NCBI GenBank assembly: GCA_014058105.1
Contig: JACGCM010000012.1
Coordinates: forward strand, 310,001-374,000
From: Kingdonia uniflora
Taxonomy: Eukaryota > Streptophyta > Magnoliopsida > Ranunculales > Circaeasteraceae
Length of the DNA: 64,000 nucleotides
Reading direction: 5' to 3'
This document shows positions 1 through 11,462 of the stretch, in pieces. A program made the position numbers and the translations under genes. How positions within the stretch are numbered: position 1 is the stretch's first letter; every line of letters starts with the position of its first letter. The notes below the pieces were generated by a model. It did no database searches. It worked only from the letters and a program-made list of their open reading frames with translations, and was not told the DNA's origin.

Positions 1-130
1 CCAGTAAAACCCCGGTGTGACGCCCCAACGAAGCCGAGCAAATCTACCCGAGCTTTTTGAGTTTGACCAATGTTCTATGCATCCTAGTATAGTTTCCTTC
101 AAAACGGATTTGGTTCGTCCCAGTTTTGAT

Positions 131-135
131 GTTTC
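131..135. repeat. Target site duplication of Copia-A (left)
   Basis: The 5-mer GTTTC directly precedes the left LTR and is repeated directly after the right LTR at 7290-7294. A 5-bp duplication is what copia integrases produce, so the two LTRs belong to one insertion. Confidence 0.85.
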
Positions 136-394
136 TATGGGAGATATAAATCTAAAGCAATATAACTAGCATAGCTTATGAACAACTAGCATGACTTATG
201 AACAAGGAGAGAGAAAGAGATTTATTGATTCAACATAAGTGTGTTCCTTGTCTATATAGACAATTCAGAAGAGTTCCCTAATCTACTCAAACTCCCCACA
301 TAACCCTATCGGGCCTATCGGTTTGTTAAGAGTCTGTATAACACACCCCAACCCTGTTGGGGTCCTAGCTTAGGTTTGGACCCAACTCCTAACA
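136..394 (-). repeat. 3' LTR of Copia-A
   Basis: In element orientation it begins TGTTAGGAGTTGGG (plus-strand end at 394), directly after a polypurine tract. It matches 7036-7289 along its length. The outer terminal dinucleotide has mutated from CA to TA. A block near 165-200 ending in 'acttatgaacaa' is duplicated in tandem in this copy only. Confidence 0.85.
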
Positions 395-407
395 CTTCCC
401 CTTAAGG
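395..407 (-). other. Polypurine tract of Copia-A
   Basis: Read on the minus strand it is CCTTAAGGGGAAG and directly abuts the LTR start. This is the expected plus-strand primer site of an LTR element. Confidence 0.75.
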
Positions 408-628
408 TGTTTCATACTCGGACGACTTGCCTCATTAAAACCTCTCCCTAGCAAAACCCCCTCAGACAAAAATTTGTGCAGGGAAAGAATACAATTATAT
501 GCCATGTATGGGTTGTGGACGCGTATACGTTGCCTCATCAAAACCTCTAGCCAGTAAAACCTCCTAGGATAAAAACTGCGCTATCAAGAAAAAGAGTACA
601 ACACGCATGTGTCCACGTCAGACTGGAA

Positions 629-1129
629 CTACTCCCCCTGACGTCGATCTCCCTGAGATAATAAATTTTGTAAACTTCGCATGCCGATTCCATGAATTAA
701 TCTCTTGAACATATGATATGCAAGAGCCTTCGTGAATAGATCAGCCAGGTTGTCTTCTAAATGGACTTGAACAACGTTGATCTCATTCTTCTTCTGCAAC
801 TCGTATATGTGAAAGAACTTTAGTGAAATATGCTTCGTTTTGTCATCTTTAATAAATTTGTCTTTGACTTGAACGATACAAGCTGCGTTGTCTTCATAAA
901 GTGTCGTCAGTTTATCTTGCTTATAACTCAGACTGCAACTTCCGTTGATGTGGTTGATCATAGACCGCAACCAAAAACATTTTTTGTCAGCTTCATGTAG
1001 TTCAAGAATCTCTGCGTGATTCGAAGATGTAGCAACCATTGTATGCTTTACTGATCTCCATGAAATCGTAGTATCTCCATACAATAACATATAACCCGAT
1101 TGAGATCGGCATTTATGTGGATCTGACAA
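629..1129 (-). pseudogene. Copia RNase H domain, C-terminal end of the polyprotein (Copia-A)
   Basis: The 166-codon open stretch matches the end of plant copia polyproteins. It shows the SQSGYMLLYGDTTISWRS block where the RNase H domain starts, a block resembling 'SSNHAEILELHEADKKCFWLR' in which family members usually have S-x-AEY, an 'EDNAACI' block (family D-N), and the closing 'NLADLFTKAL' motif. RNase H removes the RNA strand during reverse transcription. The stretch is open, but upstream reverse transcriptase is broken, so it is not expressed as a polyprotein. It lies about 235 bp from the LTR; that gap holds the PPT and a 3' untranslated stretch. Confidence 0.85.
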
Positions 1130-1139
1130 ATATCCTGCA

Positions 1140-2790
1140 TCGGCGTATCCTATAATTTCCTGTTTGCCAAGTTATGGATAGAACAAACCCCAGTCTTTCG
1201 TACCGATGAGATATCTTAACATGTGCTTGACCCCATTCCAGTGCATTTGGGTAGGAACTCTGAATGAGTCATTGGGTCTAGTATACCCAACAAACTATAG
1301 CAAAGCACCTCCTAGCTATGGCGTCATAGCCTCAGGAGTTTCTCCCTCCATTAAGATGGTGAAAGATGTCGTTATCCACACCCAAGTGATGGACGCGCAA
1401 TAAACGACTTAGCACCGTGTGCTACATCCATATCGAAGTGCTAGATAACTCTTCTGATATATATTGCTTGGTGTATGAGTACCACTATCAAGATGTTTGA
1501 TCTACAAATCGATACACTCTTGATTCCCAAGGTCTTGTATTTCGAATTCCTTCCCAAGGTATTCGGCGGCTTTCACGATCTCCCCCGGAGGTCTAATGAT
1601 ATCCAAATCATTTAGTACACTGTTATGATGAGTGAAGCCAATTTCTGTATTTTAAATAAGAACGCATGGACAGATAAGGATATTTGCAAAGTCTCCGACC
1701 TTCAAATACTCAGTCAACTTACTGTGTCTCATGGGCCCCAATTACTTCAAGTCAACAATAACTTTTCCAGTTTTATTATGTGCACACCTCATGTGTCGGG
1801 CCTGGTTACTTCTGGAAGCTTATACCTTCCCAGGTAGCTTTATGTATATATCTGTATCTAGTTTCCCATATAGATACGCGGTATTTACATTAGACGAATG
1901 TCTAACTTGTCCTCGACAACTTGACAGACGGATCAGTACCGAAATATTATAGCGTCCATAACCGGGTAATAGGTCACACTACAATCGATGCCAGATCTCT
2001 TTAAGATTTCCTGGGCAACTAGTCTTGCCTTGACCAAATTATTTCTCCTAGTTAATTGTGTTTCCGTACCTTTCCCATTTATAACCAATAGGTTTAATTG
2101 TATCATTTCGTATTATGATAGCAAGCTGAGCTTCCCTTGGATTCCAAATGCCCACTTTGGCCAATGCATAACAACATACAGTTATTTACAATAAGTGGCT
2201 TTGAATCCTCATCCTTGATGGCGAGCACAATAATGAATATGAATACATTGTCGACACATCTCTACTGAACGATCCTACATAATGCAATTATAGATTTTTA
2301 ATAGATCGATATTTTATTATTATCATACGTATGTGCCACGCCGGGCTAGTCTCATAATGCATCAACTGGTCGCGTAGCTACTATTGCATCGTCAATGGGT
2401 GGTTCTATCCTCGATGAACTGATTACACCATTAGTCATATTTGTCCATTATTCTGCAGCTCCCTGACTCATAATACTTTCTTCTAACGGTGCTCTGTACT
2501 AAACGCGAGCCTCAGATTCATTTGCAGTACTAATTCCCCTGGAACGTTCTACTGCGGTACTAGTTTCCTCGGAACGTTCTGTTGTGTAGGCGTATTACTT
2601 GCAGGTACATACACTTATGATATTTCAATAGTGCCTATGAATGCGTTTAGCAAATCATTTGCGACCTATTAGAAGTTTCTAATTTGTTGAACCTTATTGT
2701 CACCTAACTTATGTATATGGATCTAGATGAGACAACGATGGTGTTTTTCAAGACCTCTTGGAAACACCCTCAGCATCGACTGTCATATCT
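1140..2790 (-). pseudogene. Copia reverse transcriptase, degenerate (Copia-A)
   Basis: Several short minus-strand stretches in changing frames follow the order of copia reverse transcriptase, as judged by alignment with the better preserved Copia-B copy at 8962-10130. The catalytic block at about 1602-1643 reads SVLNDLDII where Copia-B has VVYVDDLNII, so one catalytic aspartate of the YVDD motif is gone. Many indels are present. The boundary to integrase near 2790 is approximate. Confidence 0.7.
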
Positions 2791-4260
2791 TCCCCCAATG
2801 CTAGGAATATCGTCTCATCAAAGTGACAATTATCTGCCCTGCAATATATACGTCGCCAGTGGGTCTAAATATTCAGTGATAAATGTGAATCCTAACCCAC
2901 ATAATACTAGGCCGACGTTGAGGGTCCCATCTTCATATATTATGGTGTGATTAACACCTGTAAGGAACATCCAAATGTTCGTCGATGGGCGACACCGGGC
3001 TTCGACCCAGTTACTAGTCGTTTTTGGGAAAAAATAATTTGATAATTTGCTAAGGGACAAACCTTAATCAGTATTGTGGGAGCAAGAATGCACATCCCAC
3101 ACACTAGCTGAAAGTTGTGATTGTAATAATAATGGCCTAGCGAGTATTCGAAATTGCTTGATTAGGTTCTCCGCCAATCTTGAGTTGGGTATGGTATGGG
3201 GTACTCACGATGCTCAATCATCTATTCTATTTAGCGGTAAAATAATCATCAAAAGCCTGTGAGTCCAACTCCCAAACCTCCGTCAAGTCGCATCGATCGA
3301 CTTTGATCGATTAATCTAGGAACTGAGCCTGCGATCAAATGATCTAAGTGAGAAGTCGTGCTAACGTTGTATTCTTAGAACCATCTCCTAGATGCATCTT
3401 TAATGACCATAAATATTTAAGTGTGCCACTATGTGGATGAAAAGGTCCACATGGGTCTCTATAGATGCGGTTAGAACAAAGGTCGGAGATCTTACTCCAC
3501 CTTGGTCATAATAGACTTTCCTTGAAAGCAATCATTACACGTACCCTCTCTGGATCTTATTTCCTTTCAAAGAAAGTTGAGATATAATCCTGATAATCCA
3601 CCTCACTATCTGAACCCTGAGAGTATATTGAAAACCATTCCAATAACGCATTTTAACCGTTAGACATGGAGTTAATACACAAAACCTTGTCTGACATTTT
3701 TTTCGATAGTCATTACGTGATAAACATTATCATGTATCTCCCTGAACTCAGTAAAATCTGGCTGGATTTACTAGTTTATAAACTGGACTAGATACCGTGT
3801 ATCGTACCTGTAGAGAGTAATAGCATGACGCACTCAGTGCGTTCTATCATATTGGTCGTGCCAATAATATTCGTGCCATCCCTGATGCACAAGGTTTAGA
3901 CAAGAAATATAGTCATATCTCAAGAGGATTGAGAGCGTGGTGCTAATGTCTCTTAGACATGTCGCCACTCATCCAATTATCGGTCATGCTCAATGAGTAA
4001 ATAGATCCATAGACAGGTTGTATGTAGTAGATCAACTATCATACATAGAATTTAATTACTTCCCAAGTAATAAATGCGAATAATCATAATTTATTAAAAC
4101 ATAAATAAATCTCATGTATGTCACGAGCACTGTATTGAAATATAAATGATATGTTCCCAACAAAATCAAAAATACTGACAACAAAAAGTAAATCAAGTCT
4201 GTCTAGAAAAAAAACTACTAGTGCTTTCTCTAATGTGATATCACATGTCTACTGAGATAT
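2790..4260 (-). pseudogene. Copia protease-integrase region, degenerate (Copia-A)
   Basis: The clearest part is 2830-3060, which reads as the integrase C-terminal region of plant copia elements: 'EARCRPSTNIWMF', then 'LGFTFITEYLDPLA', corresponding to the usual stretch around 'G(Y/F).SPSIIRYLEPLTGD'. The rest up to the end of gag is recognisable only because it lines up with 10140-11457 and 12798 onward in Copia-B. I could not find an intact D-D-E set. The protease, expected near 3900-4200, is not recognisable. Confidence 0.55.
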
Positions 4261-4269
4261 CATTACGGA

Positions 4270-5250
4270 TTACTTCGTATGTTGATCCATGACGGCATTC
4301 CTGTCGTCGAAGAAGTCTGACATTGCAAACTCTAGAGGGGCGAAGTTAGTGTCAACAACTGCCTGGTAGGTGCGGACTCTGTCACCTGTAGCCACCCGTG
4401 GTTCATGGCATTCCCGTGCCCAGTGTCCTGTGTTACCGTAGTTAAAGCAAGTAGATCCCTGATTAGTCTTCTTTTCTTCTTCGCATTGCCTAGTGTCCAG
4501 GGGATTTCTTAAATCCTTTACCTCTCCTAGGACCAAAGAGTATTTGGTTCCCATCCTTCCTGTATCCCTGGTAGCCTCCCCTACCCCTTCCATATCTTCG
4601 TCCCCGACGTGCAAAGTTGTTTCCCCAAAACTAAACATTGTTTGACGTAGGCAACGACGCACTCCTATAAGGCCGCATAACATGATTCTTCATCAGAAGT
4701 TTATCGTTCTGCTCAGAAAGAAGTAGTGCATGAATCAAGACTGTATGAGTCTTTAAGTTTTCTCGCCGATATTGCCTTTGAATTACAATATTACTAGCAT
4801 GGAAGGTTGACAGAGTCTTCTTTATCATTTCAGTATCAGTGACTTTCTTCTCACACAGCTCAAGTGTAAAAGTGATTTTATGGACTGATTAGTTTTAATC
4901 AACGACCGTCCTAAAATGTTAAAACATAAGGGTGTTTCATTGGTACATCTCTTTTGGGAACATAATGGTCTTTTAATGACCATAACGCCCCTGCAAGCTT
5001 GCCCATAAGTCAGTTGGCTCAACCTTGTTGAGGTATTCAGTCTTCAGGTCATCCTGAATATGATGACGGAGGATAAACAAAGCCCTTGCTTTGTCTATGG
5101 GATCTTCCTTCTTGCCAATGATGACGGTCTTCTGCAGACCAAGTGACTTCAAGAACAAGTCAGCGTCAATGCACCAAGTGAGGTAATTAGCTCCAGTGAG
5201 CAGTAATGGTGGAAATTCGACATTTTTAAGATTCACAGACATGTAGAATG
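4270..5250 (-). pseudogene. Copia gag (capsid) pseudogene (Copia-A)
   Basis: Translation starts around 5240 with 'MSVNLKNVEFPPLLLTGANY', the usual N-terminus of plant copia Gag, and continues 'LWASLQGRYGH'. After a frameshift near 4990 the 'STFHASNIVIQRQYR' and 'LIHALLLSEQNDKLLMKNH' blocks follow, which correspond to the conserved C-terminal half of Gag. The zinc knuckle at about 4395-4440 reads CFNYGNTGHWAREC, so the second cysteine of C-x2-C-x4-H-x4-C has become tyrosine. At least two frameshifts separate the three stretches. Gag packages element RNA; this copy cannot encode an intact protein. Confidence 0.85.
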
Positions 5251-5252
5251 CA

Positions 5253-7022
5253 AAATAGATATCGTAATTAGAGACAAAACATATCAATTGTATTAAAGAC
5301 AGATCATAGTACTTAGAATAAAGCTAAAAAAATAATTCCCAATCATATTATAGGTGAACCCTGTTTATATTCTAAAACGCATGAAATTCTTTTATAATAA
5401 TAAAATCCCAAATTTTACCCTGTAAAAATGACGATTTTAATCTTATGTGTGCATTTTAATAGAATCTTAGGTAAAATTGTTATTCAAAACTACTAGATGT
5501 GTGTTATCCTTATTCTGAGAACTAGGGTGTTTTAAGCCCTTAAGTTCTATAAAGGTAGGTATATTCTAGCCAAATGACCCTATTTTCCATGAATATGAGG
5601 GGTATTAGATGTTTAGCTGACAAGTAGTTCCATCCCGAAGTCAGCTGGGTTCACAAGATAGGTTGATTAGGCATGTCTTTTAACTAATATTTTAAGGTAC
5701 TATAGGTTGTTATTAATGCATATATACCTCTAAATGTTATACATGTAACATCTAATTGCACCTAGATGCAAAAAATTGGTTCCTCAAACACCAAGTTTTT
5801 AGAAATAAGACTAAGTCAATTCCCAATTGAGCTCTAGTTATTTGTCCTTAACAATTAACTGTGATTTAGATATAGCTCACAGTCGTATGCTAAATTAGTC
5901 TTGGTTTCGTATTATCTGTGATCCCTGATTATGATAATTAATATCCTAGGGGCATACCAGTAATATCCTATTAGCTATCGTAAGATACTTAAATAAGTAT
6001 TACACCATTAACTTATATCACATATAAGTGAGCCAATGTTCCTATACGAGGCACATCTTCCCAAAAAAATTTAAAAAATATTTTGCATAAAAAAAATCAA
6101 AATGGGTCCCCCACGGGGTAGGTCCAGTCAATAGGAATTTTTCAAAAAAATTAGGCTCAATTTGACCAAAAATTAGGCTATTTATAGTCGTTTTAGTGTC
6201 TGGACCGGTCTGACTCGGTTTGGGTCAAGGCCTGGACGGGGTTGACTGGTCTAAACCGGCCTGACCCGGTCTGCCACGCGTCATGCACGCACGGTCATAC
6301 GCGCCACACGCACGGGACGCACACGTGGCACGCACGAGAGCCACACATACCACACATACGTGTCACACAAGCATACGTGTGAGACTGCTCCGGTGGCGGA
6401 CAAAATATTCCGGTGACCCGTGATCGTCCGACAAAAATTATGACCAAATTCCGGAGAGATTTCGGCGTCCGACCAGCGACATGTCTCCGGTGACCGTTTG
6501 ACGACTATCACGTGTCATCTCCAGTGACTGTTATGTGCCACACATGCCACGTCAGCGTGCCACATGTCCTCGACACATGTCACTGCTGACGTCACAATGG
6601 ATACGGATGACGTCATAAAGGATAAATAAATAATAATAATAATATTTTGTTGACGTCATCGACCAAAAAAATGCTATTTTTGGTCGTGAAACTACCTAGT
6701 TTTAACGTACTATTCTCGGCGATTGGGACATCTCCCAGAGATGCGCCATATATCGTTGAAAAGCTCTCGGAGTAGGCTATCCAACCAAAGTAGTCTTACA
6801 TCTATCCGATCTCCATAGAGAAAATAATATACGTTTGAAAATAGCCCTTTAATCCAAAAAAATAGGGGAAAATAGGTTTTTGAAACATGGTGATCTATCA
6901 TATAGTATAGATCTGAATATAGGTATACAAAAAATCATAAAATACCTTTTCTCTTGCTCGCTTGGCTTCTGTGAAAACTCTTATTAGAGGGTTATTTCCG
7001 CTCTCATCATTCCTAGAGCGTG
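5253..7022 (-). other. Long non-coding leader of Copia-A, possibly intron-containing
   Basis: About 1.77 kb separates the PBS from gag, much longer than in most copia elements. On the minus strand, about 75 bases inside the PBS, 'GAGAAAAGGTATTTT' resembles a plant 5' splice site. The part near gag (5511-5990) is conserved in Copia-B (14341-14725), so the long leader is a family trait rather than a late insertion. 6180-6600 is unusually GC-rich with repeated 'ccacaca' and 'cacgtgtca'-like words. I saw no convincing 3' splice site directly before the gag start. Confidence 0.5.
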
Positions 7023-7035
7023 CGTGCTGATAACG
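7023..7035 (-). other. Primer binding site of Copia-A
   Basis: Directly after the 5' LTR the minus strand reads CGTTATCAGCACG. A TATCA core next to the LTR is typical of the tRNA-primed start site in plant copia elements. Confidence 0.6.
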
Positions 7036-7289
7036 TGTTGGGAGTGATGAATCTAGAGTAATATAAGTAGCATAACTTATGAACAAGAGAGAAAAAGAGA
7101 TTTATTGATTCAACATAACTGTGTTCTCTGTACATAGTACAGTGATATATATAAACAACCCAGAAGGGTTCCCTAATCTACTCAAACTCTCCCCATAACC
7201 TTATCGGGCCTATGGGTTTGTTAGGAGTCCATATAGGACACCCTAACCATGTTGGGTTCCTAGCTTGGGCTTGGACCCAACTCCTAAAA
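7036..7289 (-). repeat. 5' LTR of Copia-A
   Basis: Direct repeat of 136-394, ending on the inner side with ...CCCAACA directly before the PBS. A duplication GTTTC follows at 7290-7294. The outer end has mutated from CA to AA on the plus strand. Confidence 0.85.
7142..7157 (-). promoter_or_regulatory. TATA-like box in the Copia-A 5' LTR
   Basis: The minus strand reads TTTATATATATCA inside the LTR, a plausible core promoter for the genomic RNA. The left LTR has 'TCTATATAGACA' at the same place. Confidence 0.4.
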
Positions 7290-7294
7290 GTTTC
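7290..7294. repeat. Target site duplication of Copia-A (right)
   Basis: GTTTC, identical to 131-135. Confidence 0.85.
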
Positions 7295-7959
7295 CAATTA
7301 GGAAATGTATTTACTTACAACTATAATAATATTTATTTAGTAGCTATAATAAGGACAAAGTTAGTCCAAACCTCCCCATGACAAAATAAGTTTTATAACT
7401 TGGTCATCTAGGACCCTGCGCGGCTTATGGACTATCAACAAGGATGTTCATGAGTTCTCATTAGCATATCCAGAGACATTGCCTTACAATGCAGGCTACT
7501 TTTCCAGATAGGGTTGAACGTGAGCCCACTATGCCCCACAAGCCAACCGAGATGTACCACCCCTTTATAAATGGATTATGTTATTCAAATTGTTTGCCAT
7601 CTAGCTAGTCTAGGCTCATCTCCCTTTTTATATATCTGGAACCCAATATATTGAGCTACCCTGATCCACTGCCATGACATGTGTGTTATTCGTACCTCGT
7701 GTCCCGTCACGAGTGATTACGCTGTAGAGATTATTGAGAAAACCTTCTGCGTTGTTGCCTATTCCGAATACATATTCGATGACCCCTCACGAGTATCCCA
7801 GATGGTCCGGATGTTGCTTTATTATCCGTAAGTATATTTTACAGGCGCCATCGAGCCTAGTGAAGAAGGTTTGTGTATGCCGGCCGCACGTGCATGTACA
7901 CCGCATAGCCTCATATTATATTGTGCTCCGGGCACTGTAGTGGTGGTCCCGAGCTGAGC
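7295..7959. other. Stretch between the two copia elements, no gene recognised
   Basis: This is the continuation of the sequence into which Copia-A inserted (1-130 is the other side). It contains no open frame that resembles a known protein and no match to the 3' end of Copia-A. The sequence at 1-60, with 'tgtgacgcccc', could be the edge of an older gypsy LTR, but that is a guess. Confidence 0.4.
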
Positions 7960-8049
7960 CATGGTACTCGGGGATAAAAACTAAGTTATCGTGAAAATGA
8001 GTATAACACGCATATGCCCGCGTCAGGGGGAGTACGTCAGGTGGAGACT

Positions 8050-8866
8050 ACTCCCCCTGACGTCTATCTCCTATATAAGATATTTTCTCCCTGAGACATT
8101 AAAGAATACAAACTTCATATGCCAATTTTGTGTACCAATTTCTTGAATATAGCGACTGCAAAAGCCATCGTGAATAGATTTGCTAAGTTGTATGCTCAAT
8201 GGACATGAATAATATTATTCATTTGGCTTATGTAATTTGCGAGTATGAAAGAACTTCGGTAAAATAGGTTTGGCTTTGCCGCATTTGATAAAAACCTCAT
8301 CTAACTTGAGCGATGCATGCATCATTGTCTTTGTCGAAAGTCATAGGTTTCTTATGAATAGGTTCACAAGTTTCGTTGATGTAATTCACCATGGAGCATA
8401 ACCAAAGCCATTATTTACAAGCTTCATAAAGTGCCAAAATCTTTGCGTGGTTTGAGAATGCAACAATCATTGTTTATTTCACTGACCTCCATGAAATTGC
8501 CGTATCACCAAACATAAATACATATCCCGTCTGGGAATGACCTCTATGTGGGCTAGACAAGTATCCTACATCGGCGTACCCCATAATTTTACGTTTACCA
8601 CTTTTTGGGTATAACAGACCTAGGTCTATTGTGCCTTTCAGGTACCGCATAATGTAGTTGATCCCATTCCTGTGCTTTTGGGTAGGAGCGAAACTATAGT
8701 GAGCTAAATGGTTCCCTGCGAATGAGATATTGGGTCTAGTACACCTAGTAAAGTATATTAAAACATTGATTGCTCCTAAATAATGTACCTTAGGCCCTAG
8801 GAGTTCATCCCTCTCATCAAGAGGGTGAAATATGTCCTTATCCACGTCCAAGTAGCGGACGACCAT
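8050..8866 (-). pseudogene. Copia reverse transcriptase C-terminus and RNase H (Copia-B)
   Basis: The open stretch 8474-8866 shows the conserved copia blocks 'YLGAINVLIYFTRCTRPNIS', 'INYIMRYLKGTIDLGLLY', 'GYADVGYLSSPHRGHSQTGY' and 'FGDTAISWRS'. The first and third lie at the reverse transcriptase to RNase H junction. In functional elements the third usually reads GYADA-x-YLSDP, so the RNase H aspartate of 'YADV' is retained. Downstream (8050-8470) RNase H continues in broken frames with a recognisable 'AKIFTKDG'-like tail only by comparison with Copia-A. Confidence 0.8.
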
Positions 8867-8961
8867 CTTAGACAGTGTACTACAACCATACTAAAGCGTT
8901 TAAAGATTCGTTTGATATATGTTGCCCGGCGAACGAGTATGCAATTACCAAGATGTTCGAT

Positions 8962-10130
8962 CTACAAACTGAGGCAAAACTTGATTTTCCCAAGGTCTTT
9001 CATTTCGAATTCTTTCTTAAGGTATTTGACAGCTCTCGTGATCTCCCCCAGAGTTCCTATGATGTTTAGATCATCAACGTATACTACCATGATGGCGAAG
9101 CCAGTATCTGATTTCTTAATAAAAATACATGGGCATATAAGACTAATTGCAAGGACCATCGGCCTCCAAATACTAAGTCAACTGATTATGCCACATGGCC
9201 CTTAATTGTTTCAAGCTCTATAATGACTTATCTAGTTTTATTACATACACACCTCATATTTTTGGCTTAATTACTTCTGGAAGTTTGTACCCCCCAGGCC
9301 ACTTCATATAGATATATGCACATAGTTTTCCATATAGATACGCAGTAACTGTATCCATAAGATGCATGCCAAGATTGTCTTCGGCAACTGGCAGATTGAT
9401 CAAGTAACAGAATGTTATAGCATCCATGACCAAAAATTAGGTTTCATCGTAATCGATGTCAGGTCTTTGTGAGAAGCCTTGTACAACTAGTCTTTCCTTA
9501 TACCTAATAATCTCCCCGTCTTCATTAGGTTTTCGTATGGATACCTATTTATACCCGACAGGCTTTATGACATCATGCTTACGGACAATTTGTCCAAACA
9601 CCTCGCATTTTGCTAGCGAGCTGAGCTCAGCTTGGACCGCAGATTCTAGTTGTGGCCAATCTTTGTTGTTCCAACATTTGTCTACAATAAGTGGTAATGG
9701 ATCGGCATCCTCAATGGCGAGCGCAGCAACGAAGGTGAATATGTTGCAGACATCTACTTTTGAACGATCCCAAGTTATATCACTAAATAAATGATTGATC
9801 GAGATGTCACTGTTATTGTAGCATGTGTCACGCTAGGCTTGTCTTGTAATGTATCAACGGGTTGCATAACTATTATAGCCAAGTCAATGGGTGATTTCAT
9901 ACTCGATGAACCGACTATACCATTAGTCATATTTTGTCCCAAATTCGGTCATTTCCTCGAAGCTGGCCATTTTTATTGGCAGGAGGCACGACAGTTCCTT
10001 CCGAAATTTGTAATCGCGTATGAGTACTACTTGCAGGTATATGCCCCTTGGTCACTTTAACAGTGTCATTGAATGCATCAGGCAATTCATTAACGACCCG
10101 TTATAAGTGAAGTATCCATTAGACTTCATA
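8962..10130 (-). pseudogene. Copia reverse transcriptase (Copia-B), YVDD preserved
   Basis: The stretch 8962-9159 reads 'FIKKSDTGFAIMVVYVDDLN' followed by 'IIGT', 'LKKEFEMKDLGKIKFCL'. This is the palm domain of copia reverse transcriptase with the intact catalytic YVDD. Upstream (9160-10130 in genome coordinates) the finger region continues in short pieces with frameshifts. The enzyme would copy element RNA into DNA; the rest is too broken for function. Confidence 0.8.
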
Positions 10131-10139
10131 GTCACTTTG

Positions 10140-11457
10140 TTTTGTAGCTGGATCCAAATGAGACAACGATGGTGTTTCACAAGTTAACTTAGAAACTTCT
10201 ACGACATTACCTATCATATTTCCCTTAATTCCAGGAAAATTATCTTATCAAAGTGATAGTCTGCGAATCACGTAGAAATAACCTCACCTGTTGTGGGTTC
10301 TAAATATTGAATGGTAGACGGTGAATCCTAACCCACAAAGATACCAATGCGACACAGTGGACCTATTTTTATACATTGTAGAGTTATTATCGGCACTTGT
10401 ACGACACATTCGAAATTACACAAATGGGCAACATTGGGTTCCAACCTAGTACCTTGTTTATTTGGGGAAAGCTGATGATTCGCACTCTGATAAATACTAA
10501 TCAATGCTCCAACATACAAGATTGCATAACCCCAAACAGTCATCAGAAGATGTAATTGTAATAATAGTGGCCTAGTGATTAGCTGTAATCGCTTGATTAA
10601 ATTATCTACCATCACGTTCTGGGTATGGACATGAGGTCTTGGATGTTCAACATCTACCCTGTTCGTGGTACGGTAATCATCAAATGCGCAGGAGGCAAAC
10701 TCATTTGTACCGTTAAGTCAGATCGACTTGATATCGGGAGTTCAGGGAAATGGGTCCGTAATCGAATCATTTGTGCAAGAAGTCATGCAAACGCTATGTT
10801 CCTAGTCGACAAGAGGCAACCGTATGACCATCTTAAAGATGAGTCAATAATGATCATAAAATACCAAAATAGGCTACTATGTAGATGGATAGGTCCACAT
10901 ATATCATCATGGATATGTTGGAGAAAGGTTGGAGACTCTAACTCCACCTTTTGATCATGCTAGAATAGTTAATAAGCTTTCCTTAAGAGTAGGCGCTGCA
11001 AGGATAGTTTTGCAGTATGCAGACCTTTTATCTAGTCAAAGAATCTCTGGAGGTACTATCAATAATCTTCCTCATCATTTGAAAACTTGGATGTCCTAGA
11101 CGATTGTGCCATAAGTTGAGAATTTTCTCCTGTAATGGAGAAAAATTATTATTCCGTAGGTATTAACATTTCAAATGTCAGTGGAATATAGTCTTGAGGG
11201 ATGTATTAAACACCACTCCAATACTATTTTCTGACCCTGAGAAGTGGTGGAGGTAATGCACAAAACCTAGTTTGCATTTTCTCCTATAATTTCTACTTGA
11301 TAACTGTTATCATGTATATCCCGAAAGTTGAGTAAGTTCTTGGTGAATGTACTTGCGTATAAAGTGAACTGGATACCTAGTATCGTGTCATTGGGTAGTA
11401 ATAGCTTGGTACTACCAGTGCCTTTCAATCATATTGGTCATGTCAATGATAGTCGTG
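10140..11457 (-). pseudogene. Copia integrase region (Copia-B), degenerate
   Basis: The open stretch 10328-10615 reads 'LLLQLHLLMTVWGYAILYVG' and 'HQLSPNKQGTRLEPNVAHL' then 'FECVVQVPI'. This corresponds to the integrase C-terminal part in plant copia elements, where the usual form is 'WGHAILHA...NISHLR.FGCAVYVPI'. The catalytic core expected at 10650-11400 is present only as remnants. The solo LTR that follows at 11463 interrupts the polyprotein between integrase and gag/protease. Confidence 0.65.
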
Positions 11458-11462
11458 ACATC

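Larger units (their letters stand above)
136..7289 (-). mobile_element. Complete, degenerate Ty1/copia LTR retrotransposon (Copia-A)
   Basis: The element has, in minus-strand order, 5' LTR (7036-7289), PBS, a long leader, gag (about 5250-4270), integrase, reverse transcriptase, RNase H (ending at 629), PPT and 3' LTR (136-394). Identical 5-mers GTTTC flank it. The order integrase before reverse transcriptase is the copia order. The LTRs differ at many scattered positions and by indels, for example a short tandem duplication in the left copy and an extra 15 or so bases in the right, so the insertion is old. Frameshifts and stops break every domain. It lies beside a related but independent copy, Copia-B, at about 7960-14725. 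Confidence 0.9.

Noticed and set aside
6281..6511. Minus-strand ORF of 76 codons in the Copia-A leader
   Set aside because: It is a by-product of local GC richness and has no counterpart in Copia-B.
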